This document shows, piece after piece, positions 11,161 to 23,737 of a stretch of DNA of 64,000 nt. The stretch spans positions 1,196,198 through 1,260,197 of the forward strand of contig VXBA01005476.1 in NCBI GenBank assembly GCA_013399895.1. The letters run 5' to 3'. The stretch comes from Serilophus lunatus (Eukaryota > Chordata > Aves > Passeriformes > Eurylaimidae). The translations under genes were made by a program, and so were the position numbers. How positions within the stretch are numbered: position 1 is the stretch's first letter; each line of letters opens with the position of its first letter. Below the pieces are notes generated by a model. The model was not told where the DNA came from and ran no database searches. It saw only the letters and a list, made by a program, of their open reading frames with translations.

Positions 11161-12311
11161 GCTGCAGGGAAAACGCCAACTACAGGGCTGAAACTACTTA
11201 ATAAGACCAACTGACTCTGATGGAAGACGAAATGCCAGCGGAGAACATCTATATTGCTGGCATGAGATAGATGAAGGAGAGTAAGAGTGTGATATGTGTC
11301 AAGGATTTGAGAAAACTGCCTCTTTTTTAATCCTTCAGAGACTCTACTTAAATGGTGCTCTCCCTCTGCCTCTACTTGCAAACCTAAAAATAGCATAAAA
11401 AACCCCACAACGATAACCTTTTAAGGGAAACAAAGCCTAGCTCTTCTGGTCATTAGAGCTATTACACCACTTTACCTCAAAGCAGGACTGTTCACCCTAG
11501 TGTCCTTGGCCAGCTTCCAGCTTGGGTCATCAGAGCCTAAATACCTAAATTCAACTCTCAGCAGTAATCAGAAAGGCTGTCTTGCTTTATCCTTCACAAG
11601 TAAACACCGTTCTGTATCATAATTCCAACTAGAGACACATGGACACTTGTGACTGCACATCCAGCACTTTGACAGGTTGGCAGAACAAGGTAGACTGGAT
11701 GAATGTTTTAAAGTCACATAGTTTAAGTGATGGTGATGCTGCAAACTTCGTCAATTGTCTACAGAAGACCTATAAGGACATATCCCAGAGGAATCAACAT
11801 CAAGAGAGAATCAGCACTGTGGAGAGCATTATTGCTGGGTGTCACTGCAACCCATCGAGGTGACAGAGGGAATCTGGCACTGAGGTAAAACCCTGTGCCA
11901 GAGAAACCTGTGCCAATGACTTTGTAAGGACACAACACATTACCTAGATGAGCAACAACCGCTTTGCTTATGACTGTGGCGAAAAGCAGCCAGCACTGGC
12001 CATGCACATTAAAGCGAAGTGCACAAATACTTAAACAGTAATGGAATGAAGCCTCTCAGCTCCTCTGCTAATATCCAGGTGCACGGTCCTTCCAAACACA
12101 CAGATGGCAAAAGCAGTGCAAAAGAAGCTTCAGCAGAGGTTATGGATTTCTGCAGGTAATCATAGTTGAAAGAGATGAGCATGACCTACTGCTTTTATAA
12201 CAGTGTCCAAACATTTGGCCCAGAAAGCAGATTCACTACAGTACACTCTGCAAACATTCAGCAGTGACAGACTTCATTCAAAAGAGCTTGAGATTCAAAT
12301 AACTAAGATAA
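11161..12311. other. Unique non-coding sequence, nothing recognised
   Basis: No exon or repeat is recognised. Overlapping open frames on both strands near 11639-12007 are mutual shadows. Confidence 0.5.
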
Positions 12312-12425
12312 AGACAAGGTCATAGACATATTTAATGGCTTACCTATGGCCATGTGTCATTGGCAGCCTACCCAAAAATACAGCTAAAATCTCCTTAGCT
12401 CCAGCCTAACATTTTATCCAAACAC
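12312..12425 (-). mobile_element. Possible ancient MIR-like remnant, reversed
   Basis: The plus strand contains AATGGCTTACCTATGGCCAT, then TCATTGGCAG, and CTCCTTAGCTCCAGCCTAAC. In that order they resemble the reversed MIR layout (aagt-acttgcccaaggtcac, a-t-gcagagc, then ctgactccagccc). The match is weak and strongly diverged; L2 or an unrelated sequence are alternatives. Confidence 0.4.
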
Positions 12426-15400
12426 TCCATCTCCTCTTCAGCCAACACTTTCCTCTCTTGAATAAAACAGGCCACAGAGAAGACACTTCAAACAACAGTA
12501 CAGACTTTGCACTGAAAACAAGTATATTTAAAGATGCCAGCAACTCTGTTTCTCCATCTATGGTCAACTGACTGATTTGCTAGTTTTTCCAAGTACCTAT
12601 TTGCTAGTCAAACCTCCAAAAATGCTAAAAACAACAGCACTTCCTCTTGTACACCATGTTCCCTACCCATGGGACAAGATCTGTTTCCAACAAGGTGATG
12701 AAAACTCATGTCTAAAATCTCAAAATTACAATTCTTCCTGTTCTTGTCAGCGGCAATTTGTAGGTCACTGGAGCATGAGTCTACATTGAATGTCTAAAGG
12801 CATTCATTTAATCTTTGCTGAGAACTCTGGGAATTCAAGTAAGGTCAAAGAGCTAAAAGAGATCAGGACTCTACACTCCCACTGACACAATACTTCCTGA
12901 AGAGCTGACACAGACATGTAAATTACTCCACTGACAAGAAAATGGACCTTTCTGCAATCAACACCCTAAGCATATATACATTTACTTGGAAAGACAGTAA
13001 AACATCTGGCCAAGCCATTTCTGCTTGCTGACCCTCCCCACTACCCCTCCTCCCTCTCCCCATTACAGTGGCTAGTTGTTCCTCACAGGAAAACCTTTTG
13101 ATTCCTTTTTGTTTTGCAGACCACTTGTTCTGTAGTTGTCATAAGATTACACAGACACGCTTATCTGCTTCCTGAGGTAAAAACTGGACAGCTATGTCTT
13201 TGCTGCTCTAGTCTTGGAGACATCAGCAGCCCCAGATGCCACTTCTTTATCTACTAGGTGTGGGGTAGAGCTCTTGAAGATCTGGGCACTGTTCTTACAT
13301 GCCAGAAAGCAACAGATGAAACAAAAATTATAGGAAGGGTGCACAAAATAATGCTGAAAAGAGAGGGAGTCATGTAAAGAGCTCTAAGCCCACAGAAACA
13401 GCCTTGTGACATCCCACGGGTGTCACACAACTGATCTCTGTGCCAGCACATTAAGACACAACAAGCCTGAAAAATATTCCCCTTCATCCAGCCTCTGCTC
13501 CTCAAGGAAGGTCACCACTGTAACCATTATCTCTTTATACAAGGGAGAGACAGTGGAACTAAGAATCTGAAAAGAACAGGATAGAAACCAGGCAACGAGT
13601 GGCAGGATGAAAATCCCCATGAGAAGTGGAAAACAGTAGGTGCCGCTTCAAGAAAGATCTATAGAAGTCGTGGATTGTTCCCAGACATAGACAGCTAACA
13701 GTAAAGCAGCCTCAGTCAGAGATACACCAAATCCAGGACCAAATCAGAGACTTGGTCCCAATTGGCTCCTTGAGACAAGTAGTTCTCATGCACAACTTCA
13801 CCATAAGCACTTGCTTTAGCATGTCCCTGAACATGTATGCTCAAACTAAATCCAAAGCTAGTAGCTCTCGGTACTAGGGAAAACATTTGGTACTAGTGAT
13901 GAAGATACCGCTTTTATGGTTTTCATTACACTGAAGGAGGCATATGTGGCACAGCCTAGCCAAGCATGCCGGTCAACTAGCCCAGGCAGGGCTAGTAATA
14001 GAGCATGCAAGGATCTGCAGTGCCTAAGTGTTAAGAAGGACAGCACTCAGCCCACCTTAATTCACCAAGATCTAGCTAAAAGGATCTTGACAGCCTTCCA
14101 TCAGACAAGCTTTCATTATTGTTGCTTGGACTGCCTCCATCATCTGCTAATGCAAAACAGATTACAAGGTCTATCTATATATTATGAGATTCTTCCTGCT
14201 GGTGCAGGAATCCATTGCAGTCGTTAGAATAAGTGGCAGCCTTAGAAACCCAGCTTTTCTGATCATCTTAAAATTGCATCCTTGTAAATAAGGAGACAGA
14301 TGTTGCTCTGATCATCAGCAATGGGAAAACATCTTCTAAATGGCATGTTGTACACAAAGCTGTGCTTGTGTCACCCCCACAGTTGAATACGTAGTGAGGA
14401 TCCCTGGCAGTTACCCTAACAGGGAGGGCAAGCCAGGGCAAGGAAGAGTGGCAGGAGTGTAATTTTGCCATTTGTGTTAAGCCAGAGCAGCCTCCAGGCA
14501 GCTCTAGGTTGAGCTAGGGTGGGGAAGCAAGGAATCATGATTCATAGCGAATCTTTGCTCCAACTCCTGTTTTTTCTCTCCTCAACTGAGGAGAAAAGCT
14601 GGGAGAAAGACAAGACTGTCCTATTCCTAGGGACAAAGTGGGAAGACCACTGGGGAGCTAGTCACTCTACAGAGAGATGGGAAGAACTGTTACTCTTCCA
14701 AAGTAACCATACAGGGTATGTTTTTAACACTGATTGCTACAAAAAACATCATCTCCCCTTCCAAGTCCAAAATGTGACTATGCAGACAGGGAGGATAGTA
14801 ATGATGGTAAGCAAAATGGTCCTGGGAAAACAGCTCACTGAAAATATTTACAAGGGAAAAAATGCACAATTTTGGAGGCAGTCAGAGCTGCTGGCAGGCC
14901 AACCAGAATGAATTCTTGCCTTCAAGATGACTGCTACGGTTTATAAGATCTTTGTCAGGAGGTGTCAGCATCCATAATGTACGGATTTACACAAGTTCCC
15001 TCTTATAAATACAGAGCACTATGATTACCATCCCTGTATAGATGCCTGCTCTTGTGAGATCATTGCATTTCCTTACTCTTGGGCAACATTATCCAGGCAC
15101 TGTTCCTCCACGTGTCAATGCAGAAACGGGTAGGAAAAAAGGACATTTATTTGTGGGGAAAAATGTGCAAAAATGAAACTCCAATTTGGAAAGACAGCAA
15201 TAATTTATCTGCTTAACTGATAAATAAAATACTTTCCCATGTAACCTTGGCAAAAGCCTGACAGCAATGTTCCATGACAAATAGTGGTCCAATGGAGAAA
15301 CATCCCTTTCCCATCCACTAAACCCCACTCATAGCTTGGTGTCAGTGGGTAGCAGTGACAGCAAAGTCATTCAGGGAACAGCTCTGTATGGTATCTTACA

Positions 15401-18400
15401 AAGGCTTTCTTGATTTGTTATGAGAATTCACCACTGAGCCCAGCTACATGCCAGTGTTGGAAAGGGACTCAATGCAATTAACGCTCATCATTCCTCTGGA
15501 ACATCATTCGAAATTTTTGTTCAGCGAGCTGCCTCTGCATCAGTGTTTGTTGAAGATTATCATCAAGTGCAAAATCTTAGAAGGGAGTCAGTATTACACA
15601 AGAATGGAGCAAAGATGTTGCTGCAGAGGATCCATATCCTGCTAGAAAGTAAAAGCCACTTTCCCACTATTCAGCTCCCGCAACTCAAACATTCTTAGAA
15701 TTTTTGTCATGTTACAGTGACACCTAAGGCATTACTGGAAGATTTGCGAGCACCTTCTCCATATTTCCTTATCTTCCAGAGCTTCTCTTTACACCATTGT
15801 ATATTAAAAACTTCTGTGAAAGAAGTTCAACAACACAAGCTCAGAAACCTCATCTTCTTTTGCACCATCAGATTGAAGACAGCTATGCCATCTTATCAAA
15901 GACTGAATATGAGTTTGCCTATTGACCTTCATAGTACTGCTTTTAACATCTTAGATTTTGAAAAGCATGTCCCAATTGGAAAAATCTCATTCATTATCTG
16001 GAAAGAAAACATTCCTCATCTGCAGCCTACAACCAGAGAAACTGAGTCATCAACTGCTTAAGCTACTTCTACTTCCCTGAAAGAGGAACTGGCATTTAGA
16101 TAATCCTCCTCCCAAATCCACTCTAACACAAAGTGTTAGGCACAATCTCATCCCTGTTATCTTTAAAGCCTCCAAGGAGGAAGAGCACTTCTCTTATGGC
16201 AATCTGTGCAATGTCAACATTAAAGATGCCTGTGTCCATGGATGCTCCTTGAGGTACTGCAGAGAAGCCTTACCTTGCACGTGCAAAGGCTGCAATTCAA
16301 GTGCAAGACTGATTTCAAGGATGACCTTAAAGCACATTCAACAAGAAAGCTCTAGTCTATCAGCCTGCTCAGAGAGGAGGGACAGGTGGGGGGCAGCTCC
16401 CACATTATTTGTCCTGCTCTAGGCAGACTAAATCCTTGAAGACAAGGGGAAAAGCAGCCTCTCCCACCCCGGGCATAGCCAGAGGGCTCGTACACGAGAG
16501 ACCCTGCTCTCCAGCTGCCTGCTGCAGCATTGTCAAGAGGCACACACAGGGCCTCAACAATATGCTTAGTTGCTGAAACACAGGTCCATATTCTCATTGG
16601 TTTCCAAACCACCTAGGTTCAGCATCAAATCTCCTCCTCCTCCCCCATTCACAAGCCCACCACATGTGCTTTTATTTTTTGGGGTGTTTTTCTTTTTACA
16701 GCTCACCTCACTTCACACCTGTCTAGCCTGAAGACTGGGTCTAACTTGGCAAAAACTGATGAAGTTCAGAAGAGAACATACCTGACAAACAGGCCTTCCT
16801 TCTCTCACCAAGCAAACCATGCTTGAGGCAATTCCCACCTTGCAGGCATCACACCCAAAGGACAACACAAATAGAAACAGCCTTGCAAGCAACAGCAAAC
16901 ATCCAGGATTGAAAAGAGTGTGACTTGGCTTTGCTTGGTAGGAGAAGCATTAACCTTCTCTGAGGTCAGATCCCACACAAACATGGGCTTTATTATCAAG
17001 GAACAGAAAGAGGCATTGAAGAGGCACCAACACCTGACAAAAAGGTCTCATAGCCCAAACCACACTTCACTTGGTTCTGTGTATCCACTTGTCCCTTGCT
17101 CTCTACTGAGTCCCAACATTCCTATATGCTCAAAAACACTACCAGGCTCCTGCCAAGCAGCTACCACTTCAACCTTACAGGTGATCTTTGTTTCAGGAAA
17201 TAAGCAGTGGGCTATTTATTCTGTTGATTTATTAATTTCTGCCTGATGGTTTTGGAAATAGCACATCTAGCTTGTCCACTAGCAAGTCCCACAGGAAACA
17301 AACGGTGGCAATAAGAATGATTCTTGTACTTGCTCCATAAATTCAGGAGTTTGCTCTTGAGCTGTGGATACAATGGCTATGGAGTGTCATACAAAATTAG
17401 CTGCAAGTTACAGGATCATTTGGTACCAGAATTTTAGTCTAAGCCATGTCTCAAGTTCTCCCCAAATCTTGTGATGTGCAAGTTAACATCAAAGTAAGGC
17501 TTCCAGCTGGGTCAAGTTTAACAGCACATTTCATACAACATATCTTATTAACAATAAGAAATGCATTGGACAGAAGAAAAATATCTGCCTTGTATATACT
17601 GAATTAACAAGGTCACATTCAGATGTTAATATTGGTATGGCATCATGCTGACCTAGAAAACCTCTTGGAATAACTTCTATCCTGCATTTCACAGATTTGC
17701 AGGAAAGGCAGCCAAAGTCTTTGATGAGACACAAGCAAGAGTCTAAAGAAGCAGTGAGAAGCTAGGATAAAAAGCAGGCAAAGAAATTTAATACCCAGGA
17801 GTATGGAATTTACAAAACTAGGGAACAACAGAAAAGGTGCTCTGGTGGATTCTGTGGCTTTACCTTTTCCAAATTGGAACACCAGACTAAACTAGGTTAG
17901 ATCAGGTTTTGCATTTTTAGAGTTCTTTCAGATCCATTTACATTTTATTCCCAGGACTATGCAAAAGAAATCCAACCCCGACCATCACCCTAAATTCTGA
18001 CCTCTAATTGTGAGCAACTGATTCAGGAGTATTTGGAGTGTTACAGCAATCTTTTTTGCTACATGTATCAATACCTTCGTTTAAGCATCTTCAGAGTTGA
18101 TTGTGTTTAGGTGCACATTCAGAAGTCAAGGCAAGCCTGCAGGCCTGCTCGTGGAAGGGACACACTAACAAGCATAAGTAACATTGCACCATTAGCCATG
18201 ACAATAGTCAAGCTAATGTGCTTTGGAGTGTAGTATTCTACATGAGAATAATAAGGAACAAAAAAACTCCATCAACCAATTTTAAGCTATTCTCTGAAGA
18301 GCATTAAAAATGAGGCCATAATCATACCAGACTGCACACCTACTGTGTCACTTAGTGGTACTACTCCAGAGCCCTGTTCTAAGAGTATTTTCCATTTGGA

Positions 18401-21400
18401 GCAGTATCTCTATAGGTAACGCAAAAGAACATGCCTTACTATCTTCTGAGAAAAGGAGAGTTTGAGACCTACTTTAGGCCAAGATGCAAGGAAAGGCAGC
18501 ATTTTCATTTCATTGCTTCCTTTTCTACAGGTTAGTGATGGAAATAACCCCCCTAGAGCTGTTACAAATGTCATGCTGCCTTCTAAAAGCAAAACATCAG
18601 GGAATTATAGCTCAGTTATCAGCACTTTGTCAGAGTACCCAAGACTAATTGCTGGTATACAGTTTTGTTACAAACTGGGACTACTAACTTCTAAACACAG
18701 GAATTTATGTTCCCAAATCTATTGCCCTAGCATCATTATTGCTAAATTGCACACATAATATTTCTGAAAGCAGGAGTAGGACTAGATCCTATACCACTTC
18801 AGACCCTACAGCCAGAGTATCTCAGCACTTCTTGCTCTTCCCAACTGTAGATCTCTAAATAAAAGCAACACAAGTACACAATGAAACAGCAACAAATTAA
18901 GAAACTGAACCCAGTTCATAATGCCACTGCTGAATGGAAATTCTTGTCCCCAAAGCATACAGGGCCCTACATTTTCCAGCATTTTGTCCAATTTGCTTCT
19001 AAATATTTCCCAGAGGGAACAATATTTCATGGTCTAATAAGTACCAGTGTTGGGAAAATCAGCCATTTCCCTCTTGGCTTTATGTGGATTAAACATCACG
19101 AGAATTACATTTTGACTAAGTAATTCTGCTTCCTCTTACATCATTTCAAAATACCCATCTCAGCTGAGGTCTCAGGCATCAAATCCTTGGGCATCTTTGC
19201 TTGGTTTACTCTGTGGTATCTGCAAACACAATCAAAAATCCAAGTTTTCCTGAAGTCAATAGAGGAAGTAGTTTAGCTTAAAATAAAACTTTTTCTCTAT
19301 TTTAAGTGTTAAGGTTTGCAAAGATATTTTGGTTAAGTTTTCCATGATGCAGGAAGTTTAAATTATGCATTAGACAGTTACTAGAAAGTGTTCTAAGCAA
19401 GTATTGGCTACTTCTGATAACTGATCATGAAGTATGTTGTTTTTAACATGTTTGGCCAACCTCACCTTACCTCATCCTCTGGTGACAGGAATCCCACCAC
19501 ATTCCCAAATACTTCAAACGACTCCATCGGTATATTTGCCACTAGGAAGGTTTCCTAAGAATCCAACCCAACTTTTTCTTGTTACAATTTAAGTACCTTA
19601 TTTCCCAACCTGTCTTCATTGCTATGGAGAACAGTGTCTTTCCCTCCCTCTCTGCATGAGTTTTTTCTACATATTTTCAAAGCCCTGTTGTACTTTATTT
19701 TCATTACAGTTCAGTCAGTTTTCCCCCTGTTTGTTTTGAGGTTAAGCTTTCAAGATCTGTAATTGTTCTCCTCGTTCTCCTTTGGCATCTCCTCATTGTC
19801 CACATCTTCCCTGAAATGTGCTCAGCAAATGGTACACAATGCTCCAGCTGTTTCCCCAGGACCGCGTAAAGTAAAAGAACCACACATGGCTATCCAGACA
19901 CTACATTAATAACTGGCTCATGATCCTTCAGAAATCTAAGATTTGTTCATTCTCCTGCAGCTACATAAAAGCTCTTCAAAACTACAATATAAAAATTAAA
20001 AGATTTTCATTAGAAATTACCATTATCTTTAATTTAAGGGGGGAAAAAACCAAAACTCCCTTCAACCTTTCATTAACTTATCTGTACTGTCTGTGCCAGG
20101 TCTGTTATTAAGTAAACTGAAGCCTGACAATACCACTGGAAGAACAAAAGTGAGCTATTCTCTGGAGGCACCATTATGAACAGCATGTGTTCCTGGCTGT
20201 TTCCTCTGGGTCTATTTTATGAATTAGTCCCAGAAAGCAAACAAGTCATTCTACAGTCTCACCATAATGTCACTCGAGCTCAATTTTTTATTTTAGCAGG
20301 ACAGTGACTAACCTAAAAGTTCTAGGCTACTCAGAATTTCAGCTTGATCCTGACCCAGTGATGCTACTGAAAGAGTTGAGCTCTCTTCCATAGGGCAGAT
20401 ACAGCAGCAGGGATGTCTAGTTTGTGCTGGGGCTGTTGATAGAAGAACCATCTCTCAGGAGGAAGAACACCAAACCTAGACTCATTGCAGAGAATAAGCA
20501 GTTTTTTAATCTTTCCACACCAGTGTAGAAGTATTAGCCCCAGGGCGTTCCCAAGGCTGACACGTTGCTACAGATCCTGCATCACATCTGCAGCACAAAG
20601 CAACAGGTCAGCTGCTGCCTAGAAAAAAAATGCCCAAACCCATTGCTGTTCACAACAGGTTAAATCAAAATAGGTAATAAACAACTCCAATGCAGACTAA
20701 ATACAGAGGCCAGGATATTAAGCAAAAATAAGAGAGTTCCACAAAGCATGTGTTTCCACCTTCCTCCACCACTTTGGTCCTGTAAGCATGTAAAGGCAGG
20801 TTGTTGTGCTCTTTTTTTTATAGACTTCATTAGCTTTTGCACTGGCTCATAATAGAATTTTCAAAAGCAAAGGCTAGTACTGGACTATTGTTATTCAATG
20901 GAGACAGAAGATAAAGAGAAATCAACTTTTTTTGGGTTCAACGCCCAGAATTATGATCTAGATTCATCTAATTGCACTTGGATCCAGAAAGTTAGTTCCA
21001 CCCATTGTAACAATTGCAAAATTTGGATGTGGGTAAGGATTTAGAATCCGAGCCAAAGGTTGACAGCAGCCTTTGTTACAACTCCTAATATTTAAAGAGT
21101 AAAGAAAGAAAGAAATGAGTAAATATTTGGCACAGGGCCCTTTAAATTCTGAAACCATGGATATCAGGATACCTGCTGATCACCAAGAACAGAATTGAAA
21201 GGAAAATCACCATTGCAGATCTTCTAAAAAATTATTATTTGAGGATACTAGGAGGAACATTAAAACAATTCTTGGTCTGGGTGAACCTCTTTCAATATTC
21301 TGATTGGATTTATTGCCTTAGAAATAGCTAGGGAGAGCCTAATAGAAGGGCTAAAGACCTTTGGACAAAGAAATGAACATTATCAGTGCTTCGATACCAT

Positions 21401-22935
21401 TTAATCTACTTCTGCTTCCAAAAGGTTTCCTTCATTCCCCCACCCATTACACTGAACACCAAAATTTCCATCTTCCAGTCTCACAAGAGCTGGAATAGTC
21501 ACATAACTGTGCTGTGCTTCTAAATACTGCAAGTTGAAAGTTGGGATATTCTACTTGCAAAACACATACAGATTCAAGAAATTCCAGGTGAGCCAATACA
21601 TTTAAAAGTCCTTTTTGTGCTTGTTTCAAACTACTTTCCAAGATCCTACCTAGTAGGTAGGAGAAGCACCATGTTCTGATTCCTTTCCTCCAATAAAAGT
21701 AACTCAAAGACAAGCAGTGCCTTTGTGAGGGAAGGCACAAAGTTGTCACATGCTTCAAGCATGGCAGCAGGATCCGGGAACACCAGCATGGGGATGGAGG
21801 TGGACAGCCACACCCCTCTACTGCCTGTGGCTCATTTGCTGAAGCAAGGGTGATCCTACTCACCAAGCAGCCTCCTGGGGCCATCAACAAGGCTTGTTGT
21901 AGTATTCAAAGATCTTTGGAATCTAAAAGCTGGATTTTGAAGTCAACCAGTTCAAACAGTAAAGTGGGTGCTTATTTTTGACAGAGAGGGGTAATTGCCC
22001 TTGGTACTTCTGGGACTCCCACTCTGGACCAGAATAGCTTTCTGCATACCATGATTCAAATCAAACACCAGATATAGGCTGTCTACAGGAAAAAATGGCT
22101 GCAGATCTCTGATCTGTGCATATTAGCTAGTGTCAGCCTCATAAACTGGCTCTTTCTAGGCAGAACTATTTTAAAATTGACCTTAAAATCTCTTCCACAG
22201 AGCCAGGAGCAAACTGGTTAGACTATAGACTGCATTTCCAAGTATTTGCAGAAGTAAATTGGCTGAAGAACAGGAGAAGATGAAGGGACTGAGAATCTTT
22301 CAGATACAGGGCTTCAGCACTTGTTTCTGTCAGCTCAACAGCAGATGTTGACAACACCAGGAGGCTGCTCTGCTCTGTTCCGCTAGCCCTGTTTGATACA
22401 TGGAAAGAGTGGGGGGGGGAAATCCACAATATTTCAGCTTGCTAAACACAACAGCTAGATCTCCCAATCCCCAGGCACGAGGGAAGGTTTGGCCCAAGTT
22501 ACTGAAGAGTTGTTTATAGTCAGAAGATGGAAGCTATGAGCAGATTTTAAGTGCCAGGCCTCCAGAGAAAACTCTGGATTTTCCTACACAGGTCTACAGA
22601 AACAATCAAGCCCTCCAAATTCCAAAAGAACCCTCATTTCTAGGCTTTGACAATTTGAGCCTCTTTAATCCAGGGTCACTTCCTATCAATGGCATCCCAC
22701 CCCAGTTCTGAGGTCGGGAGTTCAAACCCGGTGAAGAGGCAAGTTATGTCCTTGCTACATGTTTTAAAGGACTGGGAGCCCTGCAACATGTGTTGACCCA
22801 GGACAAATTCATAGTGAATATTTCTTGAGTGGTAACAGCGATGCCATAGACAGGTGAAAGTCCAATTCAATCCCTGTGGCTGCAGGAATACAGCAAGAAG
22901 ATTAACATCTCAAACTTTTAAAGTTGCCTCTTACC
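12426..22935. other. Long non-coding stretch with no recognised gene
   Basis: About 10.5 kb with no recognisable exon, RNA gene or mobile element. Open frames such as 14519-14911 (plus, 130 aa), 15717-16061 (plus, 114 aa), 16920-17246 (plus) and 21447-21890 (minus, 147 aa) have no domain-like motifs and no convincing donor-acceptor pairs, and several overlap antisense frames. At 22707-22735 a tRNA B-box-like string (AGTTCAAACCC) occurs without a tRNA fold. Isolated short runs such as GGGGGGGG near 22411 are the only simple repeats of note. Confidence 0.55.
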
Positions 22936-22947
22936 TTTTTTTTTTTT
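22936..22947. repeat. Poly-T tract (12 T)
   Basis: Homopolymer run with no attached retroposon body recognised. Confidence 0.85.
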
Positions 22948-23362
22948 AATAGATTAAAACACTAAATTAGGCAAGTAGCAGAGATCACCCTCCACAGCAA
23001 ATTGTAATCAGCACCTCAAGTTAAAGAATAAACCACATCTCCAGACATGAATCTCTCTTTAAACACTTGACTGGAATCTTGCCTCTGTGATAAATCAGGC
23101 TTGAGTCCATTTTTCAAAGAAATCTATCCTGGGCCCATTGAATAACACTGGGCAAGAGTCAAGGAACCTGGAGGGCATAAATCCCCCTCCTTCTTTCATA
23201 CGTGTAATTTTGAAAAAAACAAAGCACAACTGATATAAACGAGGGGACTTAAATCTATAAAGGCAGTAAAAAATATTCAAATAAAATTATTTACAACCAT
23301 AGATTTCTTGGTCTGCTGAGCGTGATTTTCCACACCTGTCCCATACTTTCTGCATGGGCTAT

Positions 23363-23700
23363 TTGGACCGAACTGCGGGATGAGGGGGGAGAAAACCGTT
23401 GGAGAAGGAAAAAAAATAAAAAGCACGACTGCGGTTTGCAAGAGCAGGGAAAGCTGTTCCAGAGGGAAGGAAGGAGACTCACCTGCGCCAGGAGAGGGCG
23501 CCTCGTCCGGCCGCAGCCGGAGCCCCCCAGCCCCGGGCGCGGAGCGGCTCCTGTGCCCCCAGCGTGCTCCCCCATCGATCCCTTCATCCCTGTTTATCCC
23601 GCACAGCTGGTCATTCATCTTCTCCGATCCGACAGGGTTTTGGTTTTTTTTTCTACTCCGCTCGCCTGGCTCCATGTTAGCGCTCAGCTGCCTTACGTGA
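23363..23700 (-). promoter_or_regulatory. CpG island-like region, candidate promoter
   Basis: About two dozen CpGs lie in roughly 340 bp, concentrated at 23485-23580, in an otherwise CpG-poor neighbourhood. A consensus minus-strand donor, GCGCAG|GTGAG, has its intron starting at 23482. To its right is an open frame starting with a strong ATG context. A 19-T run at 23719-23737 lies just outside. Together these fit a promoter with a first exon for a transcript running leftward. I see no TATA box, but CpG-island promoters usually lack one. Confidence 0.5.
23483..23675 (-). CDS. Candidate first coding exon (unrecognised protein)
   Basis: If translated, the minus-strand ATG at 23675 has A at -3 and G at +4, a strong Kozak context. 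The frame stays open for 64 codons plus one base to a consensus donor (CAG|GTGAG), ending in phase 1. The predicted start is MEPGERSRKKNQNP and a second in-frame Met lies at residue 20. The C-terminal half is rich in G, R, A and P from CpG-island composition, with no recognisable domain. The frame reads on past the donor to 23277, which would be intron read-through. I do not recognise a family. It could equally be a 5'UTR exon, part of a long non-coding RNA, or chance. No matching acceptor downstream could be established. Confidence 0.2.
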
Positions 23701-23718
23701 CACCATGACCTACTTTAC

Positions 23719-23737
23719 TTTTTTTTTTTTTTTTTTT
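23719..23737. repeat. Poly-T tract (19 T)
   Basis: Longest homopolymer of the window, adjoining the CpG-rich patch on its right. On the minus strand this is a poly-A run upstream of the candidate promoter. No retroposon body is recognised next to it. Confidence 0.9.

Noticed and set aside
14519..14911. 130-aa plus-strand frame
   Set aside because: Unremarkable composition with no recognisable motif or splice boundaries; consistent with chance in 64 kb.
21447..21890. 147-aa minus-strand frame
   Set aside because: No domain, signal peptide or family resemblance is seen, and no donor-acceptor pair frames it.
22707..22735. tRNA B-box-like string AGTTCAAACCC
   Set aside because: Only a 4-bp CGGG/CCCG stem forms. 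There is no acceptor stem, D-arm or anticodon arm around it, so it is not a tRNA, and no SINE body is attached.
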